Shown in pieces: positions 8,498 through 16,889 of a DNA stretch of 64,000 nt. Position 1 is the stretch's first letter, and each line of letters begins with the position of its first letter. The stretch spans positions 186,001 through 250,000 of the forward strand of contig JBDXGY010000006.1 in NCBI GenBank assembly GCA_039989895.1, read 5' to 3'. This stretch comes from Hyphomicrobiales bacterium (lineage in GTDB: Bacteria > Pseudomonadota > Alphaproteobacteria > Rhizobiales > JACESI01). The notes below the pieces were generated by a model. It did no database searches, was not told the origin of the DNA, and saw nothing but the letters and a program-made list of their open reading frames with translations. Made by a program: the position numbers and the translations under genes.

Positions 8498-9097
8498 TCA
8501 TGGGTTTTGATTTATTTTTTGCTCGACTAATTTTTTTTCTGCATCCCACTTGTGATATTTCCATCCTGCAAAATCAAATCCGAATAAATCAATTTTTGCT
8601 TTGGAATCTTCTAACATATGCATAATCGTCAATACCCCACTACTGGGTACCAGTCGCTTTTTTTCGCTGTTTTTGATTTCAAGTTTTTGACACGCATGTT
8701 CGTATAGATCGGCGGGTAGAATGCTAACCGGTTTGCTATGCTCTTCACTAATCTTTAGCCAGCGTGGTGTATAATCCCTTCTACGTCCTTTTAACCAAGA
8801 AAGTGGGTTCGGGCGCGGCATATATTTACGTATTACCTCAGGGTGGTATGACAGTAAGATACGTTCTGCAGACTGAAAAACAATGCTGTTTTGGTAATTG
8901 TCTTTGCGAAGTGCAGTTGCCATATTCTTAGCTGTATTAGCAATAACAAGAACGTCAGTCCGCATATCATGGTGGTAGTGGGATTCTGGTGGTCGGTTGA
9001 ATCTTACGATCTTGTCATAATCAGCGATCAAATCCTGCATTTCCCTCGTAATGGGTGCGTTGCCAACAATAGCGATGCTATGTGATGGTAATGCCAT
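8498..9097 (-). CDS. Glycosyltransferase family 29 (sialyltransferase-like)
   Basis: The 199-residue protein has the order of motifs of GT29 enzymes. IAIVGNAP near residue 8 and KIVRFNRPP near residue 29 resemble sialylmotif L, VPSSGVLTIMHML near residue 150 resembles sialylmotif S, and FGFDFAG then YHKWDAEKK resembles the final His-containing motif. GT29 enzymes transfer sialic acid or Kdo-type sugars from CMP donors. It lies two bases from the GT2 gene at 9099 in the same direction. The donor and acceptor cannot be determined here. No signal peptide, so probably cytoplasmic. Confidence 0.72.
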   Translation of the reverse strand: MALPSHSIAIVGNAPITREMQDLIADYDKIVRFNRPPESHYHHDMRTDVLVIANTAKNMATALRKDNYQNSIVFQSAERILLSYHPEVIRKYMPRPNPLSWLKGRRRDYTPRWLKISEEHSKPVSILPADLYEHACQKLEIKNSEKKRLVPSSGVLTIMHMLEDSKAKIDLFGFDFAGWKYHKWDAEKKLVEQKINQNP

Positions 9098-9098
9098 T

Positions 9099-9938
9099 TT
9101 ATGCTTCTGTTGTTTGTGTGGGTGCAGAATTGTTCAAGCCATATTTAGTTACAGTATGCTTACTGTGAATTGTTCTTTTAATTATTTGCGAATTAGATTG
9201 GTGAATATCCTTATTATAATACTCTCGACTGTGTTCAAGATGAACACACCTTGCTGAGTATCGGATGCGTTTGGGTTGTATTCCGTAGTTTTTAAGTCGA
9301 AAGCCAAATTCACAATCTTCGCCGCCATATCCCATTCGTTCATCAAAACCGCCAATGGCAATAGCATCCTTTTTCCAACATGATGAATTGCCACCATTAA
9401 AGGTCATTTTGACTGGTACTAATTTGTCAAGTATCGCGTTGATACCAATGTTTTTAGCGCCCATCTTGATAAAAAATGTACTGTGTAATCTACCCATCTG
9501 CATCATTTTCAAAACCTTGAAAGGAAGACCAAGGTTGATTTCTGAAAACCCAATTTTGGCTGAAACATCCGCTCGTAACCTACAGGCACCACCTGACAGA
9601 AATCTTCCTCTTTCAGCATTGTTACGATGACAGACCAAAAAATCAGGTTCTGGAATGCAGTCTCCATCCGTGAACAACAAATATTCACCTTGTGATGCAA
9701 TAATTGCCTGATTCAATATTCGATTTTTTCTGAACCCTTCGTCAGGGTGCCATACATAAGAAACAGGTATTTTCAGTTCAGATGCATATTTTTCATAGCG
9801 CTCACGATGAGCGACATCGGACCCGTCATCTGCAACTATAATTTCAAAATCTTTATCTGTTTGAGCTTCATACCCACAGAGTGCTTTTATTAAAAGTTCA
9901 GATGAATTATAGGTTGATATAATGACACTTATTTTCAA
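9099..9938 (-). CDS. Glycosyltransferase family 2
   Basis: A GT-A fold enzyme: ISVIISTYNSS at the N-terminus, IIVADDGSD, then the metal-binding FTDGDCIPEPDF and the acceptor-side GGFDERMGYGGEDCEF. I chose the TTG at 9938 because GGAG lies seven bases upstream and the protein then begins at its first beta strand (279 residues); the longer frame to 10034 has no such signal. It probably adds a hexose-type sugar to a surface glycan together with the GT29 gene that follows. AT-rich compared with the flanks. Confidence 0.82.
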   Translation of the reverse strand: MKISVIISTYNSSELLIKALCGYEAQTDKDFEIIVADDGSDVAHRERYEKYASELKIPVSYVWHPDEGFRKNRILNQAIIASQGEYLLFTDGDCIPEPDFLVCHRNNAERGRFLSGGACRLRADVSAKIGFSEINLGLPFKVLKMMQMGRLHSTFFIKMGAKNIGINAILDKLVPVKMTFNGGNSSCWKKDAIAIGGFDERMGYGGEDCEFGFRLKNYGIQPKRIRYSARCVHLEHSREYYNKDIHQSNSQIIKRTIHSKHTVTKYGLNNSAPTQTTEA

Positions 9939-10014
9939 ATATATAACTCCATGTTTGTTATAAATAACAATTTTTAGAGATAATATGCAATCAAAATTGA
10001 TAGGAATATCTCTT

Positions 10015-10752
10015 ATGAGCAACTCGATAAACATGCATATTTCTGATTATGCTCGAGTTATGAAATCCCATCTAAGACAATTCACTCCATTTAGGAAAAA
10101 TTATACTGAAGCGCGAGTTATAATCTTTCGAAATTATAAAATTGCTTACGTTCCCATACCTAAATGCGCAAATTCCTCAATTCGTGCAGCATTGTTACCT
10201 CTCATCAATATCAAACCATCAAGTGTTTCTAGGATTCAGGAATTTGAAGGATTTGAGGAATTAAATCTAAGACAATTTTTGAGAAACGACTTTTCAAATG
10301 ACTGGTTTGTTTTTTGCGTAGTGCGTAATCCTTACTCTAGATTTGCGTCTGCTTATTTGGATAAGCTTGTAAATCGGCATGAGGTATTAAGGCCATTACG
10401 TCGGATGGGATTGAAGAAAGAAGATAGCTTTTTTCGTTACATGAAGATGTTAAACATGTGGCCCTTGGACGCACGAAACGAACATTTTGCTCCGCAAAGC
10501 AGACTTGTTTCAAAAATGGGATATTTGCCTGATCTCTCCTACTACAAATTTGAAGCACTCTCTACGCAATGGGAAATAATAAGAGATGAAATTACAAAAC
10601 GATCTAGCATCTCAATTCCCAAACTGGAACAACGAAATAAATCAAAATCAAATATGGATTGGCATGACTTATATTGCGATGAAAGCAAGAAACTTGCAGA
10701 CAAGATGGCAGTAGATGATTTTAAGAATTTTGATTATGAGATGGCATTGTGA
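10015..10752 (+). CDS. Sulfotransferase family protein (Sulfotransfer_2-like)
   Basis: The product has the two PAPS-binding segments of carbohydrate sulfotransferases: YVPIPKCANSSIRAALL (5'-phosphosulfate loop) and FCVVRNPYSRFASAYLDKL (3'-phosphate loop with Arg and Ser). PAPS would donate sulfate to a sugar hydroxyl. I prefer the ATG at 10015, preceded by AGGA at nine bases, over the ATG at 9985; the difference is ten residues. Divergent from the GT2 gene and overlapping the next gene by four bases (GTGA), so the two are translationally coupled. Confidence 0.8.
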   Translation: MSNSINMHISDYARVMKSHLRQFTPFRKNYTEARVIIFRNYKIAYVPIPKCANSSIRAALLPLINIKPSSVSRIQEFEGFEELNLRQFLRNDFSNDWFVFCVVRNPYSRFASAYLDKLVNRHEVLRPLRRMGLKKEDSFFRYMKMLNMWPLDARNEHFAPQSRLVSKMGYLPDLSYYKFEALSTQWEIIRDEITKRSSISIPKLEQRNKSKSNMDWHDLYCDESKKLADKMAVDDFKNFDYEMAL

Positions 10753-11600
10753 AGCTTGCGTTTTATACCTATCCAAAAGGATGGCCATGGCCTAATTCAT
10801 GGAGACGCCTGAAGCGAAGTTGGCATCAATATGAATCTGGAAAAGTATTACAGCAAGGGATGAGACTATCTGGCACTGGTGACATCGTCATTGGAAAATA
10901 TAACAAACCTTGTAATGCTAAGGTTGCTATCATTTGGTCTTGGAAGCAGTTGCAGGTTATCGCTGCTCAGCAAACGCAGGGAAACCATCTGCTTGTTCTC
11001 GAACGTGGTTTTATTCAACCACGTAATGATTGGGTAAGCCTCTCATGGGACGGATTTAATGGACGAGGGTATTTCCCCAAAGCGCCTGATTCTGGTCAAC
11101 GATTTGAGAAGTACTTTTCCCATCATTTGAAGCCTTGGCGAAAGCCTTCAGGAAATAGAGCATTACTCATCGGGCAAGTTCCTGGTGATGCTTCACTTGA
11201 GGGAGCAGACATGCACTGTTGGTTGCAGGACACGGTACAGAAGTTAAAAGCGATGGGAGCTTCTATAATATTCAGACCCCATCCTAACGCGCAAACTGCG
11301 ACACCTGAAGGAGCGGTGCTTGCATCGGGCAGCTTGCAGCAAGCATTTGATAATTGTGATTTTGTTGTTACCTTCAGTTCAACAACGGCAGTTGAAGCAG
11401 TGCTTGCTGGAATTCCAACAGTAATTTTTAGTGATGGATCAGTTGCAGCTCCAATGGGATCTCGATCCTTGGACGAGCCTTTGAAATATCCAGATCGGAC
11501 GCAGTGGTGTCATGATCTGGCGTGGCGACAATGGACATTACATGAGTTAGCTGATGGCTCTGCATGGCGTCATGCAGTACAATATCTTGCAAGCAGTTAG
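10749..11600 (+). CDS. Capsule-type glycosyltransferase-like protein (GT-B, KpsS/CDP-glycerophosphotransferase-like)
   Basis: A 283-residue protein starting at GTG within the stop of the upstream gene. The C-terminal half has IIFRPHPNA and then DFVVTFSSTTAVEAVLAGIPTV, which is the pattern of capsule biosynthesis enzymes with a GT-B nucleotide-sugar fold (KpsS/KpsC and poly-glycerophosphate transferases). The N-terminal half is less conserved and has no signal peptide. It probably assembles or primes a surface polysaccharide. The exact reaction is unknown. Confidence 0.6.
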   Translation: MKLAFYTYPKGWPWPNSWRRLKRSWHQYESGKVLQQGMRLSGTGDIVIGKYNKPCNAKVAIIWSWKQLQVIAAQQTQGNHLLVLERGFIQPRNDWVSLSWDGFNGRGYFPKAPDSGQRFEKYFSHHLKPWRKPSGNRALLIGQVPGDASLEGADMHCWLQDTVQKLKAMGASIIFRPHPNAQTATPEGAVLASGSLQQAFDNCDFVVTFSSTTAVEAVLAGIPTVIFSDGSVAAPMGSRSLDEPLKYPDRTQWCHDLAWRQWTLHELADGSAWRHAVQYLASS

Positions 11601-11626
11601 GGTCTAAACTCAATTGAGTTCAGACC
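11601..11626. terminator. Bidirectional hairpin filling a convergent gap
   Basis: GGTCTAAACTCAA pairs with TTGAGTTCAGACC with one mismatch, and the inverted repeat occupies exactly the 26 bases between two convergent stop codons. It has little or no loop and no T-run, but its position suggests it stops or insulates transcription from both sides. Confidence 0.45.
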
Positions 11627-12412
11627 TTAGACAAGTTTAAGAATATCATTTGCGCATTCATAAACTTCCATATCATGTTCTATGTATCTGTTTTCCAGCA
11701 TCATAATTTCTTCTGAATATTCAACTATTTGTTTATCTTTGCTCCGATTTACCCAACCAATCCGAGGCTGTCTTTTAATACCCAATATTGTAGAAGCATT
11801 TTGTATAGAGCGCGGCGCGCATTCAAGTATCAGTGGGATAATGTATCCTGATGCCAGACGCTTAAACGCTAGTTCTTTTGCCTCTAAGATACTAATTTGA
11901 TTTGGAAGATTTACTTGGTTTCTGCCAATTGCAGCATCGCCAAAAGAACCGCCACCAATAAATTTTGTAATAATATTATCTTTCAAACCCAATATTACGG
12001 GATCGTCACTCTTAAGAAATGTTGTGTAGTCCATTTTCCTCAATAGAGTTCCTACACCGGTTGGATTGGAATCCGGTTTTTGACGGAAATAACGATAGCT
12101 AGAGCGCAATCTCTCCCTTGGTTCTCGTAGCGTTACACCGACCTTCCAATCATTATCCACCTCCAAATCAAGCCACTGCTGCACGGTCATGTGCGGGGAG
12201 ACAAATCTTTTGTTTGCTATTTTTTCAAGAGAAACCACACCAGCAAAGTTTAACTTAGCATCTTCTGAATTCTTATAGCAGTTTCTGAATGTTGCCCTGA
12301 ATGACTGGCTAGCAGTTTTATGAATCCGTAACAGAGCAAATTTTTCCCTTGCTCGAGATGCTCGCATTAATCGCTTAAAATCACTGATAAAGATTCGCGC
12401 TCTGGATTTCAT
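11627..12412 (-). CDS. Sulfotransferase-like protein
   Basis: A 261-residue protein with FALLRIHKTASQSFRATF near the N-terminus, equivalent to the 5'-PAPS loop (R-x-x-KTAS), and VGVTLREPRERLRSSYRYF, equivalent to the 3'-phosphate loop. These point to the Sulfotransfer_2 group that acts on glycans. The ATG at 12412 overlaps the TGA of the preceding gene (TGATG), so the two are coupled. Alternatively a TTG one codon earlier could start it. The catalytic His or Glu cannot be assigned with confidence. Confidence 0.7.
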   Translation of the reverse strand: MKSRARIFISDFKRLMRASRAREKFALLRIHKTASQSFRATFRNCYKNSEDAKLNFAGVVSLEKIANKRFVSPHMTVQQWLDLEVDNDWKVGVTLREPRERLRSSYRYFRQKPDSNPTGVGTLLRKMDYTTFLKSDDPVILGLKDNIITKFIGGGSFGDAAIGRNQVNLPNQISILEAKELAFKRLASGYIIPLILECAPRSIQNASTILGIKRQPRIGWVNRSKDKQIVEYSEEIMMLENRYIEHDMEVYECANDILKLV

Positions 12413-13170
12413 CAATCAAGCCAATTCAAACGCCAAAATAGAAGTCTACATTTCTGCCAAACACTGAGTGGATTATCTAAATATGGAGGCTGATAACGTA
12501 CAAGAAGTTTTAGCTCTTCTATAGTCAATTCTTGTTTCAGAAAATACCAGACTTTCAACTTCTGGTTTTGGGTGAGGCTTTTTTGATGATGCGTGAATTT
12601 GTCAGTAACAAGCTTTGTTTTTGATCCTCCGCCACGCACTTGGTTTTTGTCATACAGCTCTCGGCTTTGAGTATTTAATTGCTCCCAATTATCATCCAAT
12701 GTCTTTCCATCTATGCCTTCAAATTTTTCTGCGGTTGGTAAATCAAGGAACTTTAATGCAGCGTACATTGTCTCTGGATTAGAGATGAGGTCTTCATAAT
12801 GGATACACAACCTCTCACCTTTAGCTTGTGAGAAAAAATGAAGGTTTCCAAGGTATACTCTAAATGGTTTAAACCGCTTGTTCGCCATGCGAACAAATAC
12901 TTCCAAAGGGTCCCGCAATATCAATAAGGTTTTTGCATTGGCAGTATCTTCAACTTCAATTTTGCGCCATGCAATACGCCCTGTTTTTCTTTTGCTAATG
13001 CATAAGGGATCATGAGAGCGTGTAAACGCGATTTCCGCATCATCAACAGGGTCAATGAGGATTTTTTTGCCTGGCGTGGGAATTCCATAAAGTTTTTCAA
13101 CGCAAAAACGTAGCCAGTTCAGACCACTACGTGGAGCAGAAACTACATATCTATTTTTAATGCTCGTCAA
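12412..13170 (-). CDS. Sulfotransferase domain protein
   Basis: A 252-residue protein beginning MTSIKNRYVVSAPRSGLNW, where SAPRSGLNW is the 5'-phosphosulfate loop typical of Sulfotransfer_1/3 proteins. LLILRDPLEVFVRM supplies the 3'-phosphate loop. It is of a different subfamily from the two neighbouring sulfotransferase-like genes, so the three probably modify different positions or acceptors. First gene of a two-gene minus-strand unit. Confidence 0.72.
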   Translation of the reverse strand: MTSIKNRYVVSAPRSGLNWLRFCVEKLYGIPTPGKKILIDPVDDAEIAFTRSHDPLCISKRKTGRIAWRKIEVEDTANAKTLLILRDPLEVFVRMANKRFKPFRVYLGNLHFFSQAKGERLCIHYEDLISNPETMYAALKFLDLPTAEKFEGIDGKTLDDNWEQLNTQSRELYDKNQVRGGGSKTKLVTDKFTHHQKSLTQNQKLKVWYFLKQELTIEELKLLVRYQPPYLDNPLSVWQKCRLLFWRLNWLD

Positions 13171-13670
13171 AATTATTCACAAAATATCCGTAATGATGAT
13201 TTGATCGTAAATCAAAAATAGAAAAGATCAAACGCGCTTAAATCTAACTCACCATCAACGAATTTATCCACTTTTCGCTCACCAGCTTTTTTCCTATCAG
13301 ACCTCAAGGCGTTACATTTGATCTTGGATATATATATATGAGGACAGTTTTTGGAAAATCTCAGTTATTACAATTAGTTTTTTGACGCCTGAACAAACGC
13401 TAGGGCTTATTCAAGCTCAAACTCCTAAGTCAGATAAAATTTACTGCGACCACTTCAATAACTTACGTAATTCGCGTGTTAAAAAGTTCCAAACTCTCGT
13501 AATCCAGTACCTCAAAAAAACCGGGGGGATGATTTTTTGGGCGGCGGTTCCGTTTTGAGCTGTTAATAGCAGCTTACAGGCTTACCCAATTATCGAGCAT
13601 CGCTGATTGACTTTACCATCGGCTTGTCAGATGACATTGGTGATGTATCGTTATTGGCTTGTGAGGTTAC
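13171..13670. other. 500-base gap without a supported gene
   Basis: The region is AT-rich and contains a TA repeat near 13330 and a C/G-run near 13520. A plus-strand open frame of about 57 codons can start at a TTG near 13380 and ends with TGA near 13558, but it has no ribosome binding site and no recognisable motif. The last part, with GAGG at 13660-13665, is the leader of the asparaginase gene. Confidence 0.5.
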
Positions 13671-14693
13671 GTGGATAATCCTATTTTGGTCGAGGTTATG
13701 CGCGGTGACTTTGTTGAGAGCGTACATCGTGGCGCCATATCAATTGTTGATGCTAGCGGCGCGGTGCTTGTTGATATTGGCGATACGCACAAACCCATTT
13801 TCCCGCGTTCTGCCATTAAACCACTTCAAGCGCTTTATTTGGCTGAGAGTGGCGCGGTGGAAAAATATGGCCTAAGTGATGAAGAGCTAGCGCTGGCGTG
13901 TTCATCGCACAATGGCGAGCAGGCGCATGCCGCTGGTATTGTCATCCTGCTTGGCAAAGCCGGTTTGACTTATGAATGTCTTGAGTGCGGTTCTCAGTGG
14001 CCCGTTTTGCCTGCAGATCGTGGTGCCTTGATAAAAGCGGATCAAAAGCCCGATGCACGCCATAACAATTGCTCAGGCAAACATGCAGGCTTCATATGCG
14101 CGACTCATCATTTGGGTGAAAAGATTGAGGGCTATGTGAAGCCCGAGCATCCCGCCCAACGTGAGCTTAAAGGAATTTTGGAAGTTCTCACAGGCTATGA
14201 CATTAAGGATCCAGCTACTATAGCAACAGATGGGTGTTCCATTCCTACTTATGCTCTGCCTTTAAAAAATCTCGCCCACGCTTTCGCCCGCTTTGCGGCT
14301 GCCAGTGACATGGGTACAGGACGCGACAAAGCAGCGCGCGATATTCATAACGCTTGCACAAAGCATCCTTATCTCATTGCTGGCACAAAGCGCTTTGATA
14401 CGAATGTGATGGAACTCCTTGGGCATAAAGCGCTCATAAAGACTGGTGCAGAAGGGGTCTATGCAGGAATGATCCCAAGCCTTGGACTTGGTATTGCGCT
14501 GAAATGCGAAGACGGCACAACAAGAGCATCGGAAGCTATGATGGCGGGCGCTCTGGCAGCTGTGTTTGCCGAGGGGCGGGATCTATTGGCGCCTTATCTG
14601 GCCAGCACATTGAAAAATCGAAATGGCTGGGCTGTCGGGTCGGTGCGTGTGGTGGATGGTCTTGTTAAACGACTAAGACAATCTGTTGCCTGA
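13671..14693 (+). CDS. L-asparaginase II family (Rhizobium etli type)
   Basis: The 340-residue product has MRGDFVESVHRG near the N-terminus, the catalytic FPRSAIKPLQAL (Ser-x-x-Lys), then ACSSHNGE and NNCSGKHAGF, all typical of class 3 asparaginases such as those of R. etli. They hydrolyse asparagine to aspartate and ammonia and are unrelated in fold to the E. coli enzymes. It starts with GTG, preceded by GAGG at five bases. Its last 21 bases overlap the convergent TIGR03808 gene. Cytoplasmic; no signal peptide. Confidence 0.9.
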   Translation: MDNPILVEVMRGDFVESVHRGAISIVDASGAVLVDIGDTHKPIFPRSAIKPLQALYLAESGAVEKYGLSDEELALACSSHNGEQAHAAGIVILLGKAGLTYECLECGSQWPVLPADRGALIKADQKPDARHNNCSGKHAGFICATHHLGEKIEGYVKPEHPAQRELKGILEVLTGYDIKDPATIATDGCSIPTYALPLKNLAHAFARFAAASDMGTGRDKAARDIHNACTKHPYLIAGTKRFDTNVMELLGHKALIKTGAEGVYAGMIPSLGLGIALKCEDGTTRASEAMMAGALAAVFAEGRDLLAPYLASTLKNRNGWAVGSVRVVDGLVKRLRQSVA

Positions 14694-16082
14694 AACAGAT
14701 AGATGATTAAAACCTGTGCGCCGTGCGCCCAAGAGTTCTTTTGTAACTGGCTTGATCCATTCAAAACCTGTGATCGCCTGTTTTGAGATATTGCCGAACA
14801 CGTTATCCTTTATAATGACGTCTCTCGCACCCTTAACAACGCTGGCTGTCACGCCCCATGGTGCTGCGCGGATGACATTCTGGCTAACGACCACATTGCG
14901 ACAAAACTCACCCCAACCAACATGGATACCTGCTTGTGGCACATTCTCCACCGCATTGCCTGTAATCACCGTATCGGCTTCAGCATAAATGCCAATGCCA
15001 GGTTTAAAATCTCCACTGTCTTTGTAAGGGAGCTTGTTTGTGAGATTGCGGATTATATTGCCGGTCACCGTTGCAAGCCGCCCGCCTTCATTGAAATTAG
15101 CCAGCGAGATACCAATGGTGCCACCATCTACGATATTGTTGCTCACAACAGCACCTTCAAAGCTAAATTCGCCATAAAGCGCCGTTTCGCCTGAATTAGA
15201 GCAGCTGTTACCAAGAATTTGTATGTTATGGCCGGCATTGGCCCGTACGGATGAAAAGGCGCAATTTGATATGCGATTGTTAGACACCATGACGTTATGG
15301 GCCTGATAAATATTGATCCCGTTACCCCATTGCCCCGTGCCGCCATTGGTGGATTTTATGTTCTCAATCCGGTTATTGCTGACAACTGACCCATCATCAC
15401 CGAGTGTGAAACGATGGACTAAAATACCGCCATTACCGCATTCAGAAATAGAATTGTCGGTGATTGTCATGCCGGTGCTTTGTTTGGAGAAAATTGCGGT
15501 GTCTCTGATGGAATGAAAATAACAACCGCTGACTGTGCCTCCTGCACCTGTCATATCTAGGCCATGGAGACCGCTACCGACAAAATCACAGGCACTCACG
15601 CGCAAATCACGAACGGTATTGAGCGTTAAAAGACCTTGCCCATTTTCAGATAAAGGTAAACTTAAACCATCGAAAATGATCCCGTGAACATGGATGAGGT
15701 CAGCGCGTTCTGCACGAGCCAAAAAATTACGCCCGTTAAAAGTAAGACGGGTTGAACCAGGAACACCGATGATGCGTGTTCGGCGCGGAAAAACAAGGCC
15801 ACCAACTTTATAAACGCCGCCCGGCAAAAAAATCGGGACATCCTGTTCGGCTGACTGATTTAATAGCTTTTGAAAGTTCGCACTTTGGTCCTCACGAGAC
15901 CCAGGAACCACACCGCCTGCTTGTGCATTGATCATATGGCTCTTAAAAGCATCAGTGGGAATATTGAGCGGATTCTTGGAAAACATTGGTAATGCGAGCG
16001 ATGGGCTAATGGTCAGTGCCGCGCCAGCAAAAGTAGCCTTTGATAAAAGCTCACGTCTGGAAAATTTTAGGTTTATATCCAC
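14673..16082 (-). CDS. TIGR03808 family Tat-exported beta-helix protein
   Basis: The 469-residue product begins with a twin-arginine signal (FSRRELLSKATFAGAAL) and then has the TIGR03808 pattern with AQAGGVVPGSREDQSANFQ. From about residue 110 onward, many short repeats such as GNGGILVHR and GISLANFNEGG with Asn-rich turns (SNNRI, TGNII, SGNRLS) indicate a right-handed parallel beta-helix. The family is periplasmic and found in Hyphomicrobiales; the function is not known, a polysaccharide-binding or lyase-like role being the usual guess. Confidence 0.85.
   Translation of the reverse strand: MDINLKFSRRELLSKATFAGAALTISPSLALPMFSKNPLNIPTDAFKSHMINAQAGGVVPGSREDQSANFQKLLNQSAEQDVPIFLPGGVYKVGGLVFPRRTRIIGVPGSTRLTFNGRNFLARAERADLIHVHGIIFDGLSLPLSENGQGLLTLNTVRDLRVSACDFVGSGLHGLDMTGAGGTVSGCYFHSIRDTAIFSKQSTGMTITDNSISECGNGGILVHRFTLGDDGSVVSNNRIENIKSTNGGTGQWGNGINIYQAHNVMVSNNRISNCAFSSVRANAGHNIQILGNSCSNSGETALYGEFSFEGAVVSNNIVDGGTIGISLANFNEGGRLATVTGNIIRNLTNKLPYKDSGDFKPGIGIYAEADTVITGNAVENVPQAGIHVGWGEFCRNVVVSQNVIRAAPWGVTASVVKGARDVIIKDNVFGNISKQAITGFEWIKPVTKELLGARRTGFNHLSVSGNRLS
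14681..14700. terminator. Hairpin in the overlapping gene tails
   Basis: ATCTGTT (14681-14687) and AACAGAT (14694-14700) pair perfectly across the six-base loop GCCTGA. It lies where the asparaginase and TIGR03808 genes overlap tail to tail, so it could stop transcripts from both directions. There is no T-run. Confidence 0.35.
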
Positions 16083-16187
16083 TGTCTATTTGTGCCTATT
16101 CAATGCGATTCACATTCGTTTCTATTTTAACAGGTCAATTGGAGAGTGAAAGGGTGGCAATCTTCTGATCCTAGAACGTCAACACAT

Positions 16188-16213
16188 AAAAAAAGGCCGG
16201 TTTCCCGGCCTTT
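16188..16213 (-). terminator. Rho-independent terminator of the 16237 gene
   Basis: On the minus strand, AAAGGCCGG and CCGGCCTTT form a GC-rich stem with a short loop, followed by a run of T (seven A's at 16188-16194 on the plus strand). It lies 23 bases after the stop of the gene at 16237. Confidence 0.85.
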
Positions 16214-16236
16214 GAGTTCTCTAAAGGTGTGTTAGC

Positions 16237-16647
16237 TTAGACGAATTGATCAAGACCAGGAATGGCACCGACAATTTCGGCTACGGTATCTTCGCCAGCT
16301 TTTTCTTTAGCAAAGCCCATAACTTCGCCTGCAACGCCCTGTACATCGCCCATACCAAGGCCTGCACCGGTGAGCTGGCCCATAAGTGCCATGGCGCCAC
16401 CGCCACCGCCACCGCCGCCGCCGCCCATAAGGCCACCAACAGCGCCCATTAGGCCACCGCCACCGCCACCGCCACCGGAAGCGGCTGAAATCAAATCCTC
16501 AGCACCGGGTAAAGCACCCATAAGTGAAGATACTTTATCTTCTGGGCCTTCTTGCTGCAGAAATCCTAAAATCATGCCGACCGCTTTTTGCGCCAATCCC
16601 TCATCAATACCAACATTGCTAACGATGCGACCAATAAGTTCTTCCAT
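16237..16647 (-). CDS. DUF2267/DUF2780-like protein with glycine-rich linker
   Basis: From the ATG at 16647, preceded by GGAG at six bases, the product has 136 residues. The N-terminal 50 residues (IVSNVGIDEGLAQKAVGMIL, then MGALPGAEDLISA) and the C-terminal EIVGAIPGLDQFV flank a linker of long glycine runs between about residues 58 and 85. The flanking helices resemble DUF2267/DUF2780-type small proteins. Function unknown. The glycine runs come from repeated GGT/GGC codons and could vary in length. Confidence 0.6.
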   Translation of the reverse strand: MEELIGRIVSNVGIDEGLAQKAVGMILGFLQQEGPEDKVSSLMGALPGAEDLISAASGGGGGGGGLMGAVGGLMGGGGGGGGGGAMALMGQLTGAGLGMGDVQGVAGEVMGFAKEKAGEDTVAEIVGAIPGLDQFV

Positions 16648-16889
16648 AGTGTTCTCCATTTTTAAATTCATAAGCTTTGTGTCTTTAATAGACTCGCATT
16701 AGTCTCAGTGAGAGAAAATCATGTTGTTGAGTATGAAACAAGGATAAAGTTGTATCGCGAGCCGCGCTATATACTCCAAATTGTATTTTCACTCATAAAA
16801 ATGATAAGTACCGTTGCTGAAACCAGATGCATCCGTATATATCCTAGAGCATATGTTTATTGTGTGGCCATAAATTGGAGGGCGTTTTG

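Noticed and set aside
13380-13558. Open frame of about 57 codons in the gap before asparaginase
   Set aside because: No ATG, no ribosome binding site, no recognisable motif.
8202-13670. Search for a copied 3' end of tRNA-Gln as an attachment site at the right edge of the glycan block
   Set aside because: I found no second copy of the T arm and acceptor stem near 13171-13670, and no integrase gene is present, so integration at the tRNA is not supported.
16262-16702. Proline-rich open frame opposite the glycine-rich gene
   Set aside because: It is the antisense shadow of the glycine codon repeats in the real gene.
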